Shown here: positions 1-4,207 of the stretch, piece after piece
Numbering within the stretch: the first letter of the stretch is position 1
Layout of the letters: each line of letters opens with the position of its first letter
Assembly: GCA_007125475.1 (NCBI GenBank)
Contig: SLDB01000041.1
Span: 1-5,178 of the forward strand
Direction: 5' to 3'
Length of the DNA: 5,178 bases
DNA from: Nitriliruptoraceae bacterium
GTDB taxonomy: Bacteria; Actinomycetota; Nitriliruptoria; Nitriliruptorales; Nitriliruptoraceae
The notes under the pieces: model-generated
What the model was told of the DNA's origin: nothing
Database searches by the model: none
Seen by the model: the letters and a program-made list of their open reading frames with translations, nothing else
Made by a program: the position numbers and the translations under genes

Positions 1-482
1 AGGCCCTGCATCGCCATCGGCAGGTGCGCGCGCACCATCCCGGCGAGCTTCGTCGACTTGCCGTCCAACGACAGCGACTCGCCCTCGACCTTCTCGTAGT
101 GCTCGAGCTCGGTCGCGAACAGCTTGGCGAGCTCCATCGCCGGGCCGGCGGCACCGGAGATCGCCACCGCCGAGAACCCGTCGGCGGGGAACACCTTGCG
201 CATGTCCTGACGCGAGATCTGGTTCCCGGCGGTGGCGCGACGGTCCCCGGCGACGACGACCGCGCCGTCGGCGATCACCGCGAGCACGGTCGTGCCGTCG
301 ACGAGTTGCCGTCGCAGCTCATCGGGGATCACCCGCGGCGAGGTCACCGCGTCGGCGACCTGGGGAGCGTGACGACGCAGCGCCTCCAGGAACGAGCTCG
401 CGCCGGGGTCGAACGCGGTCCCGAACGTGGCGTGGAGGTCACTGCTCGGGCCTGGACCGGGGTGGTGGGGATCGCTGGGCAC
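1..482 (-). CDS. prcB: 20S proteasome beta subunit PrcB, 5' part (C-terminus beyond left edge)
   Basis: This is the catalytic beta subunit of the actinobacterial 20S proteasome, an N-terminal nucleophile threonine protease that degrades Pup-tagged proteins in the cytoplasm together with PrcA and the Mpa/ARC ATPase. About 160 residues are visible. Residues 1-63 form a propeptide containing SSFLEALRRHAP (29-40), which resembles the propeptide of Mycobacterium PrcB. It ends in Gly63, followed by catalytic Thr64 (codon 293..291). Numbered from that Thr as 1, Asp17 (AGDRRAT), Lys33 (MRKVFP) and Gly47 (ISGAAG) all sit at the canonical proteasome positions. The family motif ELEHYEKVEG follows. The chosen GTG at 482 has GGAGG four bases upstream. 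An alternative GTG at 506 overlaps the upstream transporter stop as GTGA and would add 8 residues, but it has no Shine-Dalgarno. No ATG is available in this frame before the conserved region. The reading frame is intact to the edge; prcA is expected just beyond it. The identification is very secure and the start moderately so. Confidence 0.95.
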   Translation of the reverse strand, partial: MPSDPHHPGPGPSSDLHATFGTAFDPGASSFLEALRRHAPQVADAVTSPRVIPDELRRQLVDGTTVLAVIADGAVVVAGDRRATAGNQISRQDMRKVFPADGFSAVAISGAAGPAMELAKLFATELEHYEKVEGESLSLDGKSTKLAGMVRAHLPMAMQG

Positions 483-486
483 ACGG

Positions 487-491
487 CCTCC
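487..491 (-). promoter_or_regulatory. Ribosome binding site favouring the GTG-482 start of prcB
   Basis: On the minus strand GGAGG lies four bases before GTG (482..480). It sits just inside the gap after the transporter stop (505..503). It is the main reason to prefer this start over the GTG at 506, which would overlap the transporter stop codon by four bases. Confidence 0.55.
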
Positions 492-502
492 GGTGATGCG
501 GG

Positions 503-1729
503 TCACCCGGCGCGGACCGGCGACGGGTCGTCAGGATCGTACTGCGGCCACGGTCGTGACATCAGCCCCGCCGACGCGACGAACGCCACGATCACCAGGA
601 TCCACGACACCGTGTAGGTCCCGGTGACGTCCACCAGGGCCCCGAACACGACCGGACCGGGGAGGAACCCGGAGTAGAACCCCAACAGGACGACCCCGGA
701 GGCGTGACCGGCGTTGGCGGGGCGTGAGGAGGCGATCACGGCCACCATCGCCACCGACAGCCACGTCACCGCGGTGACCCCCAGCCCGATCGCGACGAGC
801 CACAGCAGCCACGGGGCGAGCCCGGCGACGCTGGTGACCACCGCGGCGAGGATCGACACCGCACCACCGGCCGCCATCCAGGTCAGGTACCCGCGGAACC
901 GCCCGGACCGGTCGCTCATCCACCCCCACACCACGCGCATCACCATCCCGAACACCCCCATCACGGCGATCAGCGCCCCGGCGCGCACCGTGGAGAGCCC
1001 GACGTCCTCGACGGCGAACAACGGCAGGTAGGCGTTGACGTTCGAGACCGCCAGCCCCATCAGGAAGCCGTACACCGCCAGCCGCCGGATCGGTCCCGAG
1101 ACCTTCACCCGCAGGCTGCGCCGCTCGCTCCGGCCCATCACCACGTCACGGGGCACCGCGATCAGCGTCCCGATCGCGCCGGCCAGCGGCAGCGCCGCGG
1201 TGGCGATCACCGCGGTGCGCCAGCCGAACACCGCCGCGGCGGGGCCGAGCGCGCCGCCGGCCACGAACGCCCCGGCCTGCACCCCGGCCTGCTTCACCCC
1301 CATCGCCATCCCCCGCCGGGCGGTCGGGATCCGCTCGACGATGATCTTGTTACTCACCGGGTTCCCGGTCGCCAGCGAGAACCCGGCCAGCAGCGCCGCG
1401 AACATCAGCAGCGGGTAGCTCGGACTCAACCCCAGGCCGACCATCGACACGACCAGGATCACGAACGAGGCCAACATCACCCGGCGCGCCCCGATCGCGT
1501 CCACGATCCGGCCGGCCAGCACGGAGCCGAGACCGCCGACGACGAAGTACACCGTCGACAGCACGCCCAACGCCGCACGGGTGAGCCCGAACTCGTCGGT
1601 GAGTTGCGGAGCGATCACCCCGAACGCGAACCCGGGGAAGGTGCTGGTGAGCATCGCGAGCGTCAGCAGCACCACCACGACACCGGCACGCCCCCCCGTG
1701 AGGCGTTCACGCTCGCCCAACTCGGTCAC
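503..1729 (-). CDS. Major facilitator superfamily (MFS) transporter
   Basis: This is a secondary transporter of the inner membrane with about 12 hydrophobic segments over 408 residues, a normal MFS length. The first helix spans about residues 17-39. The signature motif A, GRIVDAIGARR (73-83), lies in the loop between helices 2 and 3. A second copy of the same type, GWMSDRSGR (269-277), lies between helices 8 and 9. A basic central loop (about 193-216, many Arg) separates the two six-helix halves. The segment GVKQAGVQAGAF (144-155) in helix 5 resembles that of cyanate/nitrate-type and other small-anion MFS proteins, but the substrate cannot be called. GTG at 1729 is chosen because AGGGAGGGG precedes it closely. 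A longer in-frame GTG at 1789 adds 20 polar residues without a Shine-Dalgarno. The gene lies immediately upstream of prcB on the same strand, so the two are probably cotranscribed, although no functional link is evident. Confidence 0.9.
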   Translation of the reverse strand: MTELGERERLTGGRAGVVVVLLTLAMLTSTFPGFAFGVIAPQLTDEFGLTRAALGVLSTVYFVVGGLGSVLAGRIVDAIGARRVMLASFVILVVSMVGLGLSPSYPLLMFAALLAGFSLATGNPVSNKIIVERIPTARRGMAMGVKQAGVQAGAFVAGGALGPAAAVFGWRTAVIATAALPLAGAIGTLIAVPRDVVMGRSERRSLRVKVSGPIRRLAVYGFLMGLAVSNVNAYLPLFAVEDVGLSTVRAGALIAVMGVFGMVMRVVWGWMSDRSGRFRGYLTWMAAGGAVSILAAVVTSVAGLAPWLLWLVAIGLGVTAVTWLSVAMVAVIASSRPANAGHASGVVLLGFYSGFLPGPVVFGALVDVTGTYTVSWILVIVAFVASAGLMSRPWPQYDPDDPSPVRAG

Positions 1730-2014
1730 GGCCCCTCCCTGCGTGCTCGGGGTGTGCGTACCGCGGGTGATCGAGGGCCGCCGGGACACGCCGTCGCCGG
1801 CAGGCTAGCCCCCCTCACCTGCGGTACGGCATGGCCTGGGGAACGAAAGCGGATGGTCCCTCACCCCGAGACGATCCGCCGTGACGCGCCGGACGGTGCC
1901 GGAACGCCACACCGCCACACCTCCACGACGCGGTCACCGCTGATCGTCGCGGTAGGTTGCGCGAGAGCCCGGGCACACCGCCGGGCACGGGTGTCGGGGC
2001 CGAGGAGCGTGGAG
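1730..2014. promoter_or_regulatory. Divergent intergenic region between the MFS and dehydrogenase genes
   Basis: These 285 bases must hold the start signals of two divergent genes. Visible elements are weak. GCGGAT (1849-1854) is inverted as ATCCGC (1874-1879) with a 19-base spacer, a possible operator. A TANNNT-type -10 candidate, TAGGTT, lies at 1953-1958 on the plus strand without a good -35 element. The 8-bp palindrome GGCTAGCC lies at 1803-1810. GAGGAG (2002-2007), seven bases before ATG 2015, is a convincing ribosome binding site for the dehydrogenase. I see no additional coding sequence here; open frames in it are low-complexity Arg/Pro/Ala products typical of GC-rich DNA. Confidence 0.4.
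1734..1739 (-). promoter_or_regulatory. Ribosome binding site of the MFS gene (decides the start)
   Basis: On the minus strand GGGAGG lies four bases before GTG (1729..1727), inside a longer purine run AGGGAGGGG. The in-frame GTG 20 codons further upstream has no such sequence, so the shorter product is preferred. Confidence 0.55.
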
Positions 2015-2917
2015 ATGTCGCAGTCGCTGACCGTCGGGTTCGTGGGGTTCGGTGAGGCCGCCTCATGCTTCGCCGAGGCGTTCGCCCGTTCGTCAGACGT
2101 CGCGGTCCGGGCGTTCTGTGACGGTGGCAGGAACCACCCGCCGTACACCGAGGCGTTCCGCGCCCGCGTCGAGGCGACCGGGACCGATCTCGTCGACACC
2201 CTTGACGAGGTGGTCTCCGGCAGCGACGTGGTGATCTCTGCGGTGCAGGTCGCCTCGGCGCAACAGGTGGGCGAGGCGATCGCCGAGCGTGTCGAGCCGG
2301 GGCAGCTCGTCGTCGACATCAACGCCACCGTCCCGGAGGTGAAGCAGCATCTGGCCGCCGCCGTCGAGGCACGCGGCGGCAGCTTCGTCGACGCGAATCT
2401 GATGGGGGCGATCACCATCTACGGCCACCAGGTCCAGCTGTACTCCTCGGGATCGGGCGCCGAACGCTTCCGGGAGTTGGCGGCCCCCTACGGCTTCAAC
2501 GTCGACGTCGCCGGCCCACAGGCCGGGACCTCGGCGCTGGTGAAGATGCTGCGCAGCGTCGTGACCAAGGGGATCGAGGGGCTCATCGTGGAGGCGATGA
2601 CCACCGCCGAGTACGCCGGCATCACCGAGGAGGCGTTCCACGGCATCTGTGACCCGATGGACGAGACGAAGTTCAGTTACTTCGCCGAGATGGTGCTGAA
2701 GACCAACGTGCCGCACGCCGGCCGCCGGGCCGTCGAGATGGAGGCGATCGTCGGGAGCCTTCAGCGGATGGGGATCGAGCCGACGATGACGCGTGCGACC
2801 ACGCAGCGCCTGAAGGACTCCACGGCACTCGGGCTGCGTGAGCGCTTCGGCGACACCCCGCCGGCCGACTACCGCGAGGTCCTGCGCGCCTACCGCGAGG
2901 TCGAACGACCCGACTGA
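2015..2917 (+). CDS. NAD(P)-dependent oxidoreductase, beta-hydroxyacid dehydrogenase type with DUF1932-like C-terminus
   Basis: This 300-residue cytoplasmic enzyme belongs to the superfamily of 3-hydroxyisobutyrate and 6-phosphogluconate dehydrogenases. The N-terminal Rossmann fold begins with TVGFVGFGEAA (6-16), a glycine-rich nucleotide-binding loop, and continues through DVVISAV (71-77) and LVVDINATVP (98-107). FVDANLMGAI (125-134) takes the place of the usual substrate-binding DAPVSGG motif. The C-terminal all-helical half has ALVKMLRSVVTKGIEGL (174-190); Lys177 matches the catalytic Lys region of the superfamily, but the Asn usually found a few residues later is not present. These features fit the group with a DUF1932 C-terminal domain, whose substrates are largely unknown. 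ATG 2015 is chosen for GAGGAG seven bases upstream. The frame is open for 137 codons further upstream, but that part is antisense to the MFS gene and low-complexity. The gene is divergent from the MFS gene, which may carry its substrate; that is inference. The substrate is not assigned. Confidence 0.88.
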   Translation: MSQSLTVGFVGFGEAASCFAEAFARSSDVAVRAFCDGGRNHPPYTEAFRARVEATGTDLVDTLDEVVSGSDVVISAVQVASAQQVGEAIAERVEPGQLVVDINATVPEVKQHLAAAVEARGGSFVDANLMGAITIYGHQVQLYSSGSGAERFRELAAPYGFNVDVAGPQAGTSALVKMLRSVVTKGIEGLIVEAMTTAEYAGITEEAFHGICDPMDETKFSYFAEMVLKTNVPHAGRRAVEMEAIVGSLQRMGIEPTMTRATTQRLKDSTALGLRERFGDTPPADYREVLRAYREVERPD

Positions 2918-2926
2918 CCCCCCGGA

Positions 2927-3337
2927 TCACCCGGAGGTGTCCGGGCCGGCGTCGGTGAGATCGATGCGAAGCAGCACGCGCCGTTCGTCCTGCATGGCCC
3001 GGCGGTAGGCGTCCCAATCCTCGTGCTCCCCGGCGACCCGCCGGTAGTAGTCCACCAGTGGCTCGAGGGCGTCAGGGAGGCGCACGATCTCGGCGATGCC
3101 GTCGACCCGGACCCAGGGGCCGAAGAACCCGTCGGTGAACACGCACAACGAGGCGCGCGGATCACGGGCGAGGTTGGCGAACTTGACGGAGGTCTCCCGT
3201 GTGGAGACGAGGACCCGTCCATCGTCATCCACCGCGACGATGACCGGGGACAACTGCGGTGAGCCGTCCTGCCGGTAGGTGTGGAGGACGGCGCGAGGAT
3301 GGTCCTCGATGAACGCTCTGGCTTCGGCGAGGTCCAC
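2927..3337 (-). CDS. PPOX-class F420-dependent oxidoreductase-like protein
   Basis: This is a small (136-residue) split beta-barrel flavin/deazaflavin-binding protein of the pyridoxamine 5'-phosphate oxidase-like superfamily, of the type annotated as PPOX-class F420-dependent enzymes in Actinobacteria. Evidence is the order of typical segments: LAEARAFIEDHPRAVLHTY at the N-terminus, DGSPQLSPV (24-32), STRETSVKFANLARDPRASL in the cofactor-binding middle, DGFFGPWVRVDGIAEIV, and a C-terminal EPLVDYYRRVAGEHEDWDAY helix region ending in RRVLLRIDLT. The length is normal for the family. GTG 3337 is chosen because AGGAG (3347..3343) lies five bases upstream and the product then begins at the conserved N-terminus. 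ATG 3397 would add 20 unconserved residues with no clear ribosome binding site. The stop lies 9 bp from the stop of the convergent dehydrogenase. It follows ectC on the same strand after 132 bp. The substrate is unknown, and F420 rather than FMN use is inferred from family resemblance. Confidence 0.85.
   Translation of the reverse strand: MDLAEARAFIEDHPRAVLHTYRQDGSPQLSPVIVAVDDDGRVLVSTRETSVKFANLARDPRASLCVFTDGFFGPWVRVDGIAEIVRLPDALEPLVDYYRRVAGEHEDWDAYRRAMQDERRVLLRIDLTDAGPDTSG
2930..2945. terminator. Short GC hairpin at the convergent gene ends (possible terminator)
   Basis: CCCGGA-GGTG-TCCGGG is a perfect 6-bp inverted repeat with a four-base loop, starting 12 bases after the stop of the plus-strand dehydrogenase and overlapping the last codons of the PPOX gene. 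There is no T-run after it on either strand, so termination is only a suggestion. Stems like this arise by chance in such GC-rich DNA. Confidence 0.3.
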
Positions 3338-3429
3338 ATCCACTCCTGTCCCGCGGCGGTGGTTGCCGCTGTTCGACGCCGGGCTCGAGGTGAGCATGGA
3401 CCGCCGCCCGGCGATCGAGCGGAGACGTC

Positions 3430-3446
3430 GGTCGGTGTCGCCGACC
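3430..3446 (-). terminator. GC hairpin downstream of ectC (possible terminator)
   Basis: GGTCGG-TGTCG-CCGACC is a perfect 6-bp inverted repeat with a five-base loop, starting 23 bases after the ectC stop within the 132-bp gap before the PPOX gene. It lacks a T-run. It could terminate or attenuate ectC transcription, or it could be a chance structure. Confidence 0.3.
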
Positions 3447-3469
3447 TCGGGACGGCTCCTCGATGACGG

Positions 3470-3874
3470 CTACTCGACCTTCGCCTCACCGGGCTCGAGG
3501 AGCGGGTAGGCGCCCTCTTCGTCGTGGATCTCCTGGCCGACCAGGGCCGGGGTGAACACGCAGATCATCCGCACCGTCTCCTCGACGTCGAGGGTGTGCT
3601 TCTCGTGGCCGTCGAGGACGTACACGGTGCCCGAGCGGATCTCGTACACCTCGCCGTTGGTGTGGTCGGTGAGCGTCGCCTTGCCCTCGATGCAGTACAC
3701 GGTCTCCTGATGGTTCTTGTAGTGCATGTTCGTCTGCGTGCCGGTGTACAGCGTCGTGTCGTGGAACGAGTACCCCAGCCCGTCCCGGGCCAGCAGGAGC
3801 CGGCGGGCGAGGAACGTCTCCCCCCGCGTCTCGCGATCGGTGCCTTCGATGTCGGTGAGGCTGCGAACGATCAT
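3470..3874 (-). CDS. ectC: L-ectoine synthase EctC
   Basis: This enzyme closes the ring of N-gamma-acetyl-L-2,4-diaminobutyrate to give the compatible solute ectoine, the last step of ectoine synthesis in the cytoplasm. The 134-residue protein has normal family length and is a single cupin. It begins MIVRSLTDIEGTDRE, the typical EctC N-terminus, and contains NHQETVYCIEGKATL (54-68) and the C-terminal VCVFTPALVGQEIHDEEGAYPLL-type block (here with ICVF). The three iron ligands known for the family, Glu57, Tyr85 and His93, are all present at exactly those positions. ATG 3874 has AAGGAG with a six-base spacer. The usual partners ectA and ectB, which normally precede ectC in an ectABC operon, are absent: 333 bp of non-coding DNA and then a divergent NirK-like gene lie upstream, and a PPOX gene lies downstream. 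It is therefore a solitary ectC within this window. The identification is very secure. Confidence 0.96.
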   Translation of the reverse strand: MIVRSLTDIEGTDRETRGETFLARRLLLARDGLGYSFHDTTLYTGTQTNMHYKNHQETVYCIEGKATLTDHTNGEVYEIRSGTVYVLDGHEKHTLDVEETVRMICVFTPALVGQEIHDEEGAYPLLEPGEAKVE

Positions 3875-3880
3875 GCATGG

Positions 3881-3886
3881 CTCCTT
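3881..3886 (-). promoter_or_regulatory. Ribosome binding site of ectC
   Basis: On the minus strand AAGGAG lies six bases before the ATG at 3874..3872. It is a near-perfect Shine-Dalgarno with good spacing and fixes the start, which also matches the conserved EctC N-terminus. An out-of-frame ATG at 3878 lies between the two and is ignored. Confidence 0.75.
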
Positions 3887-3908
3887 GGTCGCGATGGGGC
3901 CGACGACG

Positions 3909-3940
3909 GGCTCCGGCGATGGTCAGGCTCGGCCGGAGCC
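3909..3940 (-). repeat. 9-bp inverted repeat in the ectC leader
   Basis: GGCTCCGGC (3909-3917) is perfectly inverted as GCCGGAGCC (3932-3940) around a 14-base loop, 35 to 66 bases upstream of the ectC ATG. A second, competing stem uses GGCTC (3926-3930) with the same GAGCC (3936-3940). If transcribed as the ectC leader, these could form alternative structures. The effect on expression is unknown and base composition alone makes some such repeats likely. Confidence 0.4.
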
Positions 3941-4051
3941 GGCCCGCCCGAGGGACGAGCCTATGGCCTCACCCGGCCATCCGCCGGTCGACGCAGGCCC
4001 CGACGAACCCCAGCCGAGACCTCCCGGGATACACGATCCGGGCCCGTGACC

Positions 4052-4101
4052 CCGGGTCCTGGACCCGGCCCGGGACCACGGCGGGTCGAGGCCCGGGTCC
4101 C
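4052..4101. repeat. Cluster of CCGGGTCC/GGACCCGG inverted repeats
   Basis: The 8-mer CCGGGTCC occurs three times in alternating orientation: at 4052-4059, inverted (GGACCCGG) at 4061-4068, and again at 4093-4100. The first two form the near-perfect palindrome CCGGGTCCTGGACCCGG with a one-base centre. The second and third could form an 8-bp stem with a 24-base loop. The two pairings exclude each other. The function is not known; a REP-like element, a protein-binding array or a structured RNA are possibilities. Confidence 0.5.
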
Positions 4102-4127
4102 AAGCGACGGCCGAGCCCTGCGCACGA

Positions 4128-4140
4128 CGAAGGACCTTCG
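4128..4140. repeat. Short palindrome CGAAGG-A-CCTTCG
   Basis: A perfect 6-bp inverted repeat around a single base lies 67 bases upstream of the NirK-like start and just before the AT-rich island. It could be a regulator binding site. It is too short to be sure it is not chance. Confidence 0.3.
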
Positions 4141-4153
4141 GCCCTACTCATGG

Positions 4154-4192
4154 CATTTTTCTATGCGTAAATCTCTAAACGTTTATCTACTT
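4154..4192 (+). promoter_or_regulatory. AT-rich promoter/operator island upstream of the NirK-like gene
   Basis: This stretch of about 39 bases is strikingly AT-rich (GC near 30%) within otherwise GC-rich DNA and ends 15 bases before the start codon. It contains the perfect 10-bp palindrome TAAACGTTTA (4176-4185) and the smaller inverted repeat GCAT/ATGC (4153-4156, 4163-4166). It most likely contains the core promoter and possibly an operator. I could not place confident -35 and -10 boxes. No FNR/NnrR-type TTGAT-N4-ATCAA site is present. Confidence 0.5.
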
Positions 4193-4197
4193 CGTCC

Positions 4198-4201
4198 GGA
4201 G
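4198..4201 (+). promoter_or_regulatory. Ribosome binding site favouring ATG 4208
   Basis: GGAG lies six bases before ATG 4208. It directly abuts the other in-frame ATG at 4202, which is too close to be used with it. The shorter start is therefore preferred; the difference is two residues ahead of the signal peptide. Confidence 0.5.
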
Positions 4202-4207
4202 ATGGCG

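Larger units (their letters stand above)
3887..4153. other. GC-rich non-coding region between ectC and the NirK-like gene
   Basis: No credible gene is seen here. The open frames give Arg/Pro/Gly-rich products of about 60-107 residues without recognisable motifs or ribosome binding sites. The region holds the ectC leader repeat and a dense set of palindromes centred on CCCGGG (at 4023, 4051, 4069 and 4092). It must also contain the ectC promoter. A TANNNT-type sequence, TAGGCT, on the minus strand at 3963..3958 is the only -10 candidate noted, and it has no matching -35. Confidence 0.45.

Noticed and set aside
24..617. A plus-strand open frame of 197 codons at the left end
   Set aside because: It is antisense to prcB and the end of the MFS gene in exactly opposing codon phase with prcB, gives an Arg/Gly-rich product without motifs, and is a by-product of GC-rich codon usage.
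1730..1789. A 20-residue longer MFS product from GTG 1789
   Set aside because: There is no Shine-Dalgarno before GTG 1789, while GTG 1729 has AGGGAGGGG immediately upstream, and the extra residues are polar and not part of an MFS fold.
1604..2014. A 137-codon N-terminal extension of the dehydrogenase
   Set aside because: It is antisense to the MFS N-terminus, low-complexity, and precedes the glycine-rich loop that normally starts within the first ten residues. ATG 2015 has a good ribosome binding site.
2093..2716. A minus-strand open frame of 207 codons opposite the dehydrogenase gene
   Set aside because: It mirrors the codon structure of a clearly conserved NAD-binding enzyme and has no motif or start signal of its own.
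3877..4170. A possible small gene (97 codons, plus strand) between ectC and the NirK-like gene
   Set aside because: It starts without a ribosome binding site, overlaps the ectC ribosome binding site, and has an Arg/Pro-rich composition that follows from the palindromic GC-rich DNA.
4102..4207. FNR/NnrR-type site expected for a nitrite reductase gene
   Set aside because: No TTGAT-N4-ATCAA-like sequence was found. The only palindromes are TAAACGTTTA and CGAAGGACCTTCG.
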